Below, piece by piece: positions 35,989-44,195 of a stretch of DNA of 64,000 nucleotides. Numbering within the stretch: the stretch's first letter is position 1; every line of letters starts with the position of its first letter. The notes beneath the pieces are model-generated. The model ran no database searches. It saw only the letters and a list, made by a program, of their open reading frames with translations, and had not been told where the DNA came from. This stretch comes from Streptomyces violens (GTDB taxonomy: Bacteria; Actinomycetota; Actinomycetes; Streptomycetales; Streptomycetaceae). The position numbers and the translations under genes were made by a program. The DNA lies in contig NZ_JOBH01000011.1 in assembly GCF_000717745.1 (NCBI RefSeq), forward strand, positions 1 through 64,000, given 5' to 3'.

Positions 35989-36119
35989 CTGAGCGCTGAG
36001 CTTGGGGGTTGGGGGTTGGGGCTGAGCTTGGAGGTTGAGCCTGGAGCTTGAGGTTGAGCCTGGAGCCTTGAGGCTGAGCGAGTACGGGGGATGGGGAGGG
36101 GTGTGGGCGGGGGGGGGGG
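35989..36119 (+). repeat. Degenerate tandem repeats and an 11-G run after recX
   Basis: The 197-bp gap between recX and the convergent rhodanese is low-complexity. GAGGTTGAGCCTGGAGC occurs at 36031-36047 and again at 36050-36066 (19-bp period), inside a longer run of GAGCTTG/GGGGTTG variants (35989-36079). An uninterrupted run of 11 G lies at 36109-36119. I see no gene here. The run is a likely slippage or assembly-error site. Confidence 0.75.
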
Positions 36120-36174
36120 AGGGCCCCCGGGGAGAGGGGCTGAGGAAAGGCCCCCAACCCGAGGAGGCCCCCGG

Positions 36175-36558
36175 TCAAGTAGGTGGACTCACCGGCAGGC
36201 CGGCGGCCCGCCAGGCCTGGAAACCGCCGGTGAGGTCCGTCGCGCGGTGCAGGCCGAGTCGGCGGAGGGAGACGGCGGCGAGGCTGGAGGCGTATCCCTC
36301 GTTGCAGATCACGACGGTACGGAGGTCGTGGCTCGTGGCCTCGGGCGCGCGGTGGTCTCCCGTCGGGTCGAGCCGCCACTCCAGCTCGTTGCGTTCCACG
36401 ATCAGCGCGCCCGGGATCGTACCGTCCCGCTCGCGCAGGGTCGCGTAACGGATGTCCACCAGCAGCCCGCCGTCCCGCTGGATGGCCGCGGCCTCGTGGG
36501 GCTCCACTCGGTCCAGCTCCGCGCGGGCCTGCGCCAGGAGGTCGTCGATCGCGCTCAT
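36175..36558 (-). CDS. Rhodanese-like sulfurtransferase
   Basis: A 127-aa single rhodanese domain that moves sulfane sulfur. The frame LLVDIRYATLRERDGTIPGALIVERNELEWRLD and the active-site loop VVICNEGYASSLAA with catalytic Cys are complete. The ATG overlaps the stop of the upstream cysteine dioxygenase gene (ATGA), and GGAGGAG lies 5 nt before it. Pairing with a cysteine-oxidising enzyme suggests handling of sulfur from cysteine breakdown. Confidence 0.92.
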   Translation of the reverse strand: MSAIDDLLAQARAELDRVEPHEAAAIQRDGGLLVDIRYATLRERDGTIPGALIVERNELEWRLDPTGDHRAPEATSHDLRTVVICNEGYASSLAAVSLRRLGLHRATDLTGGFQAWRAAGLPVSPPT

Positions 36559-37181
36559 GCCCACTCCTCCGGACGCTCGATCTCCTCGAGCCGCAGTACG
36601 GCGCCGCTGCGGCTGTAGCGCCGCATCAGGGGGAGCGGCGGGTAGTAGGCGTGTACGGACACGGCGTGGGTGGTCGGCGAGGCGTTGAACACCTCGTGCA
36701 CGTGGTGGGGGCCGAAGGCCCGGCCGCGGCCGTCGCTGAGCCGTCGTTCGCGGTCCACGTCCTCCGCGAGTTCGAGCGTCTTCCAGCCCTCGGTGGGCAG
36801 CCGGACGGCGAGGGACCGTTCGGTCAGCTCGCCTGCCGCGGCGGCGAAGGCGCCCCGCGAACCTCCGTGATCATGCCAGCCGGTGCCCGTTCCGGGCGGC
36901 CAGCCGATGAGCCACGCCTCGCTGCCGCCCGGGCCGTCCAGCCGGATCCAGGTACGGCCCTCGGGGTCGAGGGGGAGTGAGGCGATCAGGTCGGCGTCGG
37001 CGGCGGTGCGGCGGACGAAGTCGAGCAGGTCGGAGGCGCTGGGGCCCCAATCGTCGCTGGGGCCCCGGTCGTCGCCGGGTCCCCGGTCGGGGCCTGCGGC
37101 AGCTTGCGGGAAGGGCGAGGTACGTACGTCGGGCACGAGGACCGTCCTGTAGGTCGCGAGGGAGCGCGCGGCGGGCGGCAC
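36555..37181 (-). CDS. Cysteine dioxygenase family protein (type I cupin)
   Basis: A 208-aa cupin of the thiol dioxygenase family, which oxidises cysteine (or a related thiol) to the sulfinate with non-heme Fe(II). The iron ligands are visible: the HxH of TGTGWHDHGGSRGAF and the third His in FGPHHVHEVFN. The first 50 residues are poorly conserved and carry a Gly-Pro-Asp-rich stretch (about 30-48) with repeated GP/DD. The GTG start has no clear Shine-Dalgarno sequence, and starts inside the first 20 residues are possible. It is co-translated with the downstream rhodanese and preceded by a Cys-rich leader peptide. Other thiol substrates (mercaptopropionate) cannot be excluded. Confidence 0.85.
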   Translation of the reverse strand: MPPAARSLATYRTVLVPDVRTSPFPQAAAGPDRGPGDDRGPSDDWGPSASDLLDFVRRTAADADLIASLPLDPEGRTWIRLDGPGGSEAWLIGWPPGTGTGWHDHGGSRGAFAAAAGELTERSLAVRLPTEGWKTLELAEDVDRERRLSDGRGRAFGPHHVHEVFNASPTTHAVSVHAYYPPLPLMRRYSRSGAVLRLEEIERPEEWA

Positions 37182-37337
37182 GCACCGCGGTACGAACCGG
37201 TGGGCGCGCCGGATATGCGCGTACGCCGCACAGCACGGCCCCGTACGGACGTCGTGGGGCGCGTGCCTCGAAGACGGACGTGCGCCGGTATGCCGGTACG
37301 CCGCGCGAAGGGCAACTGTGATGCGGGACCGGAAACA

Positions 37338-37369
37338 GAGATCCAGAGATCCAGAAGTCCTGAAGTCCA
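37338..37369 (-). repeat. Four 8-bp tandem units in the cysteine-operon leader
   Basis: On the + strand, GAGATCCA is repeated twice, then GAAGTCCT and GAAGTCCA: four 8-bp units in a row. It lies 28 nt past the leader-peptide stop and about 155 nt before the dioxygenase start, in the transcribed leader. It may be part of an alternative-folding element or a simple repeat. The rest of 37182-37396 shows no gene and no clear T-tailed terminator. Confidence 0.5.
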
Positions 37370-37396
37370 GAGAGTTCAGGCGGGATCAGAGACCGG

Positions 37397-37483
37397 TCAG
37401 CAGGACGGGCGACACACGCAGCCCGCGTAGCGGACCAGGTCCAGATGGACCCTCCGCCAGAAGTGCGAGTCGGTGCCTGTCAC
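37397..37483 (-). CDS. Cysteine-responsive leader peptide (uORF)
   Basis: A 28-aa ORF starting GTG and ending in a Cys-rich tail: SHFWRRVHLDLVRYAG, then Cys-Val-Cys-Arg-Pro-Ser-Cys-stop. The RRVHLDLVR core is the hallmark of actinobacterial leader peptides placed before sulfur and cysteine genes. Three of the last seven codons are Cys, as in transcription or translation attenuators where ribosome stalling reports charged tRNA-Cys. It lies 215 bp upstream of the dioxygenase start on the same strand. TTGACC (37514-37519 region, this strand) may be its -35, with the mRNA starting near the GTG. It is too short for automatic calling. Confidence 0.78.
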   Translation of the reverse strand: MTGTDSHFWRRVHLDLVRYAGCVCRPSC

Positions 37484-37515
37484 GCTCGTACTGAAGCACG
37501 GGGGTCGGGCAACGG

Positions 37516-39480
37516 TCAATCGCGAGACAGGCCCGATGGCGACGCCGGCGTGCCCGGAGTCTCCCCCTCGCCCCCGCACAGCGCCCGCGCACACGCCTGG
37601 AGTTCGGCGGGGCGGACGCCGGCGAGGGCGGTGATGAGGTGGCCGTCGGGGCGGATGAGGAGGACGTTGTGGGCGGCGGCGCCCGGGTAGTACTCCGCGA
37701 CCAGGATCTCCGCGGTCAGCGGCAGCGCCGCCACCGCGTCGGCCAGCTGCGGCATCAGGCCCGCCGACATCCAGTGCCGGCGGTCCCACACCCCCGTGCC
37801 CGGCGCGACGAGGACGACCAGCAGGCCGTGCCCCAGCCGGTCCCGCAGCCGTACGGCCGAGCCGTCGGGCGCCGTCACCGCGACGTCCGCGACCGGCCCG
37901 CCCTGCTCGGTACCCACCCGGACCCCGCCGGCCGGCGGAGTGGCGGGCGCCAGCGGCGACCGGTCGTACACCGGAGGCGCGCCCAGCGGCCCGCGCCCCA
38001 GGTGCCCGTCCGTCAGCAGCGACGTCCGCCCGCGCCCGGCCGCCGTGACCACGCCCCGCAGCCGCCCCCGGGCGCCGCCGTCGCGCAGCAACGGCAATGC
38101 CTGGTCCGCGGCGCGCAGGCGGGCGGCGACGGAGCTCCTGCGCTCCGCCTGGTAACTGTCCAGCAGCGTGTCGGAGGCGCCGTGGTGCCAGGCGAGCGCC
38201 AGCTTCCATGCGAGGTTCTCGACGTCCCGCAGCCCCTCGTCCAGGCCCTGTGTGCCCAGCGCGCCGAGCAGGTGCGCGGCGTCCCCGGCGAGGAACGCCC
38301 GCCCGGAGCGCCAGCGCCGCGCGAGCCGGTGGTGGACGGTGTGGACCCCGGTGTCGAGCAGCTCGTAGGGCGGCACGAGCGAACCGGCCCCCTGGCCGTC
38401 CTCGCCGTCGCCCCAGCGGCTCCCGGGCCCGGCCCCCTCGCCCGCTCCGGCGCCGGTCCCTCCCACGCCCGCCCGGCCCGTATCCGTACCGGCCGTCCAC
38501 CCCGCCAGCGTGTCCCGGATGCGTGTCACGAGTGCGTCCGGAGTGACCAGGTCGCGGCCCGGTGGCAGCAGCCAGTCCAGCCGCCAGACGCCGTCCGGGA
38601 GGGGGCGGGCCGTCACCTCTCCGGCCGGTCCGCCGATGATGCCGGCTCGGCCCGTTCCGGCGGCGCCGCGGCGCGGGGGTGCGCGGTGCAGCAGGGCCTC
38701 GCCGGGCCAGGGGAGTTCGGTGCGCAGGGCGGCGACGGCGTGCCGTTCGACGGCGGTACGGCCGGGGAAGCGGATGTCCAGCAGCTTGCGTACGGTCGAC
38801 CGCGGGCCGTCGCAGCCGATGACGTAACTCCCTCGCCACCATGTGCCGTTCGGGCCGCGGGTGTGTACGCCGACGCCGTCGTGGTCCTGGGTCAGCTCGT
38901 CGACGCGGCTGTCGGTGACGACCTGTACGAGCGGTTCGTGGTCGAGGACGGTGCGGAGGGCGCGGGCGAGGGCGTGTTGGGGCACGTGTATGGGTGACAG
39001 GAAGGTGTGCGTGCCGTCGTCGTGCGCCGCGCCGTCCAGCGCACGCGCCGTGATCGCCTTTCCGCGCGCGGCCGCCGTACCCCCGCCGGGCCCCGCGCTG
39101 CCGCTCTCCGCGCCGCCCGCCCCACCACCGTGGCCCCAGTCATCGTCATCGGCCCAGTCGCCCCCACCGGCCCGTTCGTCCGCCTGTGCCGGGATTCCCC
39201 CGACCCCCGGAACCGTGAATTCCACCCGGTCCAGCAGCCGCCGGCGCTGCATCGTGCGCCAGGCCGCCCAGCGGGTGCCCTCGGCGCCCAGGGTCTCGCC
39301 GCAGCCCAGCCGGGTGAGGAAGGCGGCGGTGTCGGGCCGCAGTACGGCGGTACGGGCGAGCCGGACCTCGTCGCGGCCGTCGGTCTCGTCCAGCACGATG
39401 CAGGGGACGCCGAGGCGTGCGAGGGCGACGGCGAGGGAGAGGCCGACCGGGCCGGCCCCGGCCACGATCACCGGGTCCAC
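37516..39480 (-). CDS. FAD-dependent aromatic monooxygenase
   Basis: A 654-aa class A flavin monooxygenase (PheA/TfdB, p-hydroxybenzoate hydroxylase fold). The N-terminal Rossmann motif is VAGAGPVGLSLAVALARLG. The middle has CDGPRSTVRKLL (the DG fingerprint) and FLAGDAAHLLGALGTQGLDEGLRDVENLAWKLA (the GD motif). The C-terminal thioredoxin-like domain ends with AEYYPGAAAHNVLLIRPDGHL. Two long Gly/Ala/Asp-rich inserts (about 100-140 and 330-375) make it longer than the usual 540-600. It is a single gene with its own promoter region; substrate is unknown. Regulation is not evident. Confidence 0.86.
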   Translation of the reverse strand: MDPVIVAGAGPVGLSLAVALARLGVPCIVLDETDGRDEVRLARTAVLRPDTAAFLTRLGCGETLGAEGTRWAAWRTMQRRRLLDRVEFTVPGVGGIPAQADERAGGGDWADDDDWGHGGGAGGAESGSAGPGGGTAAARGKAITARALDGAAHDDGTHTFLSPIHVPQHALARALRTVLDHEPLVQVVTDSRVDELTQDHDGVGVHTRGPNGTWWRGSYVIGCDGPRSTVRKLLDIRFPGRTAVERHAVAALRTELPWPGEALLHRAPPRRGAAGTGRAGIIGGPAGEVTARPLPDGVWRLDWLLPPGRDLVTPDALVTRIRDTLAGWTAGTDTGRAGVGGTGAGAGEGAGPGSRWGDGEDGQGAGSLVPPYELLDTGVHTVHHRLARRWRSGRAFLAGDAAHLLGALGTQGLDEGLRDVENLAWKLALAWHHGASDTLLDSYQAERRSSVAARLRAADQALPLLRDGGARGRLRGVVTAAGRGRTSLLTDGHLGRGPLGAPPVYDRSPLAPATPPAGGVRVGTEQGGPVADVAVTAPDGSAVRLRDRLGHGLLVVLVAPGTGVWDRRHWMSAGLMPQLADAVAALPLTAEILVAEYYPGAAAHNVLLIRPDGHLITALAGVRPAELQACARALCGGEGETPGTPASPSGLSRD

Positions 39481-39594
39481 GAAGCCCCTCCCCGGACCCG
39501 GAGGTACTTACGGGACGTACAGGAACTGGCAGTTGGGGCCCGGTGCGCGATCACACAGCGTATGCAACCTAGTGCGGGCGTGCCGCGTCAAGTG

Positions 39595-39628
39595 ACAGAG
39601 GCAGCGGCACCGGCGCCGCTGCCTCTGT
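39595..39628. terminator. Hairpin terminator between gluD and the monooxygenase gene
   Basis: A perfect 14-bp stem, ACAGAGGCAGCGGC (39595-39608) / GCCGCTGCCTCTGT (39615-39628), with a 6-nt loop. It lies 66 bp past the gluD stop and just upstream of the monooxygenase promoter region, so it probably ends gluABCD. Confidence 0.75.
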
Positions 39629-39693
39629 ATAAATGTCGGCCCGTCAGGTCCTTGCCGCTGGACGGCAGTAGGCGAACCAGGCGTTCTGCCGGC

Positions 39694-40632
39694 CTATTCC
39701 TTCGTCTTGTCCACCGGCCCCGGCGTGGTCGCCCCGTCGATGGGGGCCATCGCGTCGCCCGCCGTCAGCGCCTGCCCCGCCTCCGCGACCGCGATCCCGG
39801 TCTTGGCGCGGCGGCCGCGGCGCTCGATCCAGGTGGCGAGCGAGGAGAGCGCGAGGCACATGGCGACGTAGATGACGCCGCCGGCCACGATCAGGGGAAG
39901 GTAGGTGTCCTGCTCGTTGATGGTGGTGTTCTGTGCCATCAGGCGCAGTGTGTACAGCAGCTCTTCGTAGGTGATGACGAAGCCGAGCGAGGTGTCCTTC
40001 AGCGTCACCACGAGCTGGCTGATGATCGTCGGCAGCATCGCCCGGATCGCCTGCGGCATCAGGATCGTGGTCATGACCTGGGTCTTGCGCATGCCGATCG
40101 CGTACGCGGCCTCGCGCTGGCCCTTCGATACGGAGTTGATGCCCGCGCGCAGGACCTCGGCCTGCACCGAGCCGTTGTAGACGGTCAGACCGATGACCAG
40201 GGCCCAGAACTGGGTGCCCTCACCGGTGAACCCCAGCTCGGACTGGTAGCTGAGGAAGAGCACCCACAGGGCGTAAATGGTGATCAGGAGCGGGATGGCG
40301 CGGAAGAGCTCGATGAAGCCGGTGGCCAGCCAGCGGATCGGCTTGTGGTCGGAGAGGCGGCCGACGGCGAGCAGGACGCCGAGCACAAGCGACAGGACCG
40401 CGGCCACCGCGAAGACCTGGAGGGTGGTCAGGACACCGTTGAGGATGTTGGTGCGTACGTTCGCGTAGTTGAGGATGTCCCACAGCTCGGGGTTGAGCTG
40501 TCCCTTGGCGTCCAGGCGGAGCACGGCGAAGACGAGCAGCGCGAGGATGGCGAGCGAGCCGCCGACGGCGTAGAGGCGATTGCGCACCTTGGCCTTGGGC
40601 CCGGGAGCGTCGTAGAGAACACTGGCGGTCAT
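39694..40632 (-). CDS. gluD: Glutamate ABC transporter permease GluD
   Basis: A 312-aa inner-membrane permease of the HisM/GlnP type. The conserved EAA-like loop is in AGINSVSKGQREAAYAIGMRKTQVMTTILMPQAIRAMLPTIISQ. Five or six membrane helices precede and follow. The last 40 residues are a polar cytoplasmic tail. The ATG overlaps the gluC stop (ATGA). It forms the membrane channel with GluC. Confidence 0.94.
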   Translation of the reverse strand: MTASVLYDAPGPKAKVRNRLYAVGGSLAILALLVFAVLRLDAKGQLNPELWDILNYANVRTNILNGVLTTLQVFAVAAVLSLVLGVLLAVGRLSDHKPIRWLATGFIELFRAIPLLITIYALWVLFLSYQSELGFTGEGTQFWALVIGLTVYNGSVQAEVLRAGINSVSKGQREAAYAIGMRKTQVMTTILMPQAIRAMLPTIISQLVVTLKDTSLGFVITYEELLYTLRLMAQNTTINEQDTYLPLIVAGGVIYVAMCLALSSLATWIERRGRRAKTGIAVAEAGQALTAGDAMAPIDGATTPGPVDKTKE

Positions 40633-41276
40633 CGGGCCACCTCCAGGCGGCGCTCCAGCAGCCGGAAGATGCCACTGATGGTGAAGGTGATCACGAGGTA
40701 GGCGAGGGCGATCCACAGGAAGATCCACCCGATCGCGAAGCCCTTGTCGCTCAGCAGCTTCGAGACGTTGAACAGCTCGGTGTTGCTGAACGCGCCGGCG
40801 ATCGCGGAGTTCTTCGTCAGCGCGATGAAGATGCTGCTCAGCGGCGGGATGACGGTGCGGGTGGCCTGCGGCAGGACGATCATGCGCAGGGTCTGCATGA
40901 AGGTCATGCCGATGCTGCGGGCCGCTTCGGCCTGGCCCAGCGGCACGGTGCTGATGCCCGAGCGCACCGCCTCGCACACGAAGGACGAGGTGTAGAAGCC
41001 CAGCGCGAGAGTGGCGAGTACGAAGGGGCTGACGCCGGGGAAGAGGATCAGCGGTACGACGAAGAACGCGACCAGGAACAGCAGCGTCAGCGGCGTGTTG
41101 CGCAGGAGGGTCACCCAGGCGGTGCCGAATGCCCGCAGCGGCGGTACGGGGGAGACGCGGAAGCCGGCTATGAGGACACCCAGAATGAGCGCGAGCGCCG
41201 CGCTGGCCGCGGTGAGCGCGAGGGTCCCCAGGAAGCCGTCGCGGAACTCTGGTAGGTGATCGAGGAGTACGTTCAT
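40629..41276 (-). CDS. gluC: Glutamate ABC transporter permease GluC
   Basis: A 215-aa permease with the EAA-like loop RSGISTVPLGQAEAARSIGMTFMQTLRMIVLPQATR and five hydrophobic segments (LALTAASAALALILGVLIAGF, LTLLFLVAFFVVPLI, IFLWIALAYLVITFTIS). GGAG lies 5 nt before the ATG, which starts MNVLLDHLPEF as usual for the family; 23 in-frame upstream codons are not coding. It pairs with GluD. Confidence 0.94.
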   Translation of the reverse strand: MNVLLDHLPEFRDGFLGTLALTAASAALALILGVLIAGFRVSPVPPLRAFGTAWVTLLRNTPLTLLFLVAFFVVPLILFPGVSPFVLATLALGFYTSSFVCEAVRSGISTVPLGQAEAARSIGMTFMQTLRMIVLPQATRTVIPPLSSIFIALTKNSAIAGAFSNTELFNVSKLLSDKGFAIGWIFLWIALAYLVITFTISGIFRLLERRLEVAR

Positions 41277-41402
41277 GGGGTCTCCGCGGTTGCGGTCAGA
41301 AGGAGGCGGCGGACGGGCGCGCGGGACCGCGCCCCGTACACCCACCGCGGCGGGCGTACGGGGCGGTCGGCGAGGCGGTTGACGCAGGAAGCGCGGGGCG
41401 CG

Positions 41403-42311
41403 TCAGTAACGGGGCAGCGGCGTCTTCGGCTCTTCGTACGCGGAGCCGGACTTGCCCAGCGTGCCTTCGTACGCCTTCTTGTAGTCGCCGTTCTTGATGT
41501 GCGCTTCGACGGCCTTCGAGATGGCCTCGCGCAGCGCCTTGTCGTTCTTGTTCATGCCGATGCCGTAGGGCTCCTCGGTGAACGGCTTGCCGACGACCTT
41601 CAGCTTGCTCGGGCGCTCGGCGGCGTAGCCCTTGAGAATCGCGTCGTCGGTGGTGACCGCGTCGACCTGTCCGTCCAGCAGCGACTTGACGCAGTCGGAG
41701 TACTTGCCGAGCTCGGTGGTCTCGGCGCCGTACTTCGCCTTCTTGATCTCCTGCAGCGGAGTGGAGCCGACGATCGAGCAGACCTTCTTGCCCTTGACCT
41801 TGTCCGGTCCGGTGATCGCCTTCTCGTCCTTGCGGACGAGGAGGTCGGCGCCGGCGGTCATGTACGGGCCGGCGAAGCCGACCTGCTTCTTGCGCTCGTC
41901 GTTGATCGTGTACGTACCGACGTAGTAGTCGACCTGGCCCTTGGAGATCGAGGTCTCGCGGACGTTGGAGTCGACCGTCTTGAACTCGACCTGCTTGGGG
42001 GAGAAGCCGAGGTCGGCGGCGACCATCTTGGCGATCTCGATGTCGAAGCCCGTGCGCTTGCCGTCGGAGTCCTGGAAGCCGAGGAACGGCTGGTCCGCCT
42101 TCGCGCCGATGATGATCTTGCCCCGCTGCTGCGCCTTCTTCAGCGTCGGCGAGTCGATCTTCACGTCCTTGGCGACCTTGTAGTCGCCGCTGAAGACCTT
42201 CTCGCTCTTGGGCTTGTCACCGGCCGATCCGGACTTGCCGCCGCACGCCGTCGCCGTCGCGGCCAACGCGAGCACCACAGTGGCCGCAGTGGCCGTCTTA
42301 CGCATCCTCAT
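41403..42311 (-). CDS. gluB: Glutamate-binding lipoprotein GluB
   Basis: A 302-aa extracytoplasmic solute-binding lipoprotein. The signal peptide has lipobox ...ATATAC with Cys23 as the lipidated residue. The family-3 binding fold follows, with GKIIIGAKADQPFLGFQDSDGKRTGFDIEIAKMVAADLG (ligand carboxylate site) and GTYTINDERKKQVGFAGPY. AAGGA lies 7 nt before the ATG. It delivers glutamate to GluCD. The 126-bp gap to gluC may limit its downstream partners' expression relative to GluB. Confidence 0.94.
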   Translation of the reverse strand: MRMRKTATAATVVLALAATATACGGKSGSAGDKPKSEKVFSGDYKVAKDVKIDSPTLKKAQQRGKIIIGAKADQPFLGFQDSDGKRTGFDIEIAKMVAADLGFSPKQVEFKTVDSNVRETSISKGQVDYYVGTYTINDERKKQVGFAGPYMTAGADLLVRKDEKAITGPDKVKGKKVCSIVGSTPLQEIKKAKYGAETTELGKYSDCVKSLLDGQVDAVTTDDAILKGYAAERPSKLKVVGKPFTEEPYGIGMNKNDKALREAISKAVEAHIKNGDYKKAYEGTLGKSGSAYEEPKTPLPRY

Positions 42312-42366
42312 GGTGAAGTTCCTTCGGTTCAGCAGGTGTGGGCAGTCATCGTGGGCCGCTGCGGGC

Positions 42367-43152
<786 letters not shown>

Positions 43153-43460
43153 CGGCGGGTAGCTCCGTCCTCCTCGGTTGAGAGGACAGTAGTGACGCAC
43201 TGCGATCAGCGTCAGTACATCTGAGCGGAAATTGAGCATAACGATCCGGCTGCAAAGCGACACTCTGGGTGAACGGGGCGCGGGGTGCGTGGACGCGCCC
43301 GGCGGCCGGTTTGCGGAGGGCAACGGTCCATTCCGTACGGGCCGGTACCGGCTGGGTAACAGATGTCCGTTCCGGACCGGCTGCCCCTTGACGGGTCCGC
43401 CGTCGATCGCGGTAGATGCCCTGATGGCCTGCGACGCGAGCGGTGAGAGGGGGAGGGCCG
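43153..43460. promoter_or_regulatory. gluA/gluR divergent control region
   Basis: A 308-bp intergenic region with no gene. A candidate -10 for gluA (TATGCT on the - strand) lies at 43235-43240. Two similar segments, near 43328-43342 (TCCATTCCGTACGG) and 43366-43381 (TCCGTTCCGGACCGG), could be binding sites for GluR, which controls gluABCD in S. coelicolor. The gluR ATG is preceded by GGGGGAGGG. Confidence 0.4.
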
Positions 43461-44180
43461 ATGCGGCTGCTGCTGGTGGAGGACGACAACCATGTCGCCG
43501 CGGCGCTCTCCGCGGTGCTCGCCAAGCACGGCTTCGAGGTGGTGCACGCCCGGAGCGGTGAGGAGGCGCTGCACGCGCTCGTACCGGACGCGGCGGAGCC
43601 GTTCGCGGTGGTACTGCTCGACCTGGGCCTGCCCGACCAGGACGGATTCGAGGTCTGCGGCCGGATACGGAAGCTCACGAGCACTCCGGTGATCATGGTG
43701 ACCGCGCGCTCCGACGTCCGCTCGCGCATCCACGGTCTGAACCTCGGCGCGGACGACTACGTGGTCAAGCCTTACGACACCGGGGAACTGCTGGCCCGTA
43801 TCCACGCGGTGAGCCGGCGCACCGTGCACGGCCCCGGGGAGCAGCCGGCCGAGGACGGGGGCGGCGAGCACCTGCTGCGCATCGGTGCCGTCACCATCGA
43901 ACTGGCCACCCGCCAGGTCTCGGTCAACGGGGGCGCCGTTCCGCTGACCCGTAAGGAGTTCGACCTGCTCGCCCTTCTTGCGCAGCGCCCCGGAGTGGTC
44001 TTCCGCAGGGAGCAGATCATCAGCGAGGTGTGGCGGACGAGCTGGGAGGGCACCGGACGCACTCTGGAGGTGCACATCGCCTCGCTCCGTTCCAAGCTGC
44101 GCATGCCCGCGCTGATCGAGACGGTGCGCGGCGTCGGTTACCGGCTCGTGGCGCCCGCCCCCGCGCCCCCGGCCTCCTGA
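43461..44180 (+). CDS. gluR: GluR, glutamate-responsive response regulator
   Basis: A 239-aa OmpR/PhoB-type response regulator. The receiver has Asp9/Asp10-type pocket acids, phospho-acceptor Asp54 ([12 protein letters not shown]), and the conserved Thr/Ala and KPYDTGEL Lys. The C-terminal winged helix has [19 protein letters not shown] and [14 protein letters not shown]. GluR-GluK of S. coelicolor senses glutamate and activates the divergent gluABCD operon; orientation and position are the same here. The ATG is chosen over an in-frame GTG 18 nt earlier because GGGAGGG precedes it. Confidence 0.92.
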   Translation: MRLLLVEDDNHVAAALSAVLAKHGFEVVHARSGEEALHALVPDAAEPFAVVLLDLGLPDQDGFEVCGRIRKLTSTPVIMVTARSDVRSRIHGLNLGADDYVVKPYDTGELLARIHAVSRRTVHGPGEQPAEDGGGEHLLRIGAVTIELATRQVSVNGGAVPLTRKEFDLLALLAQRPGVVFRREQIISEVWRTSWEGTGRTLEVHIASLRSKLRMPALIETVRGVGYRLVAPAPAPPAS

Positions 44181-44195
44181 CGGCCGTACAGCACC

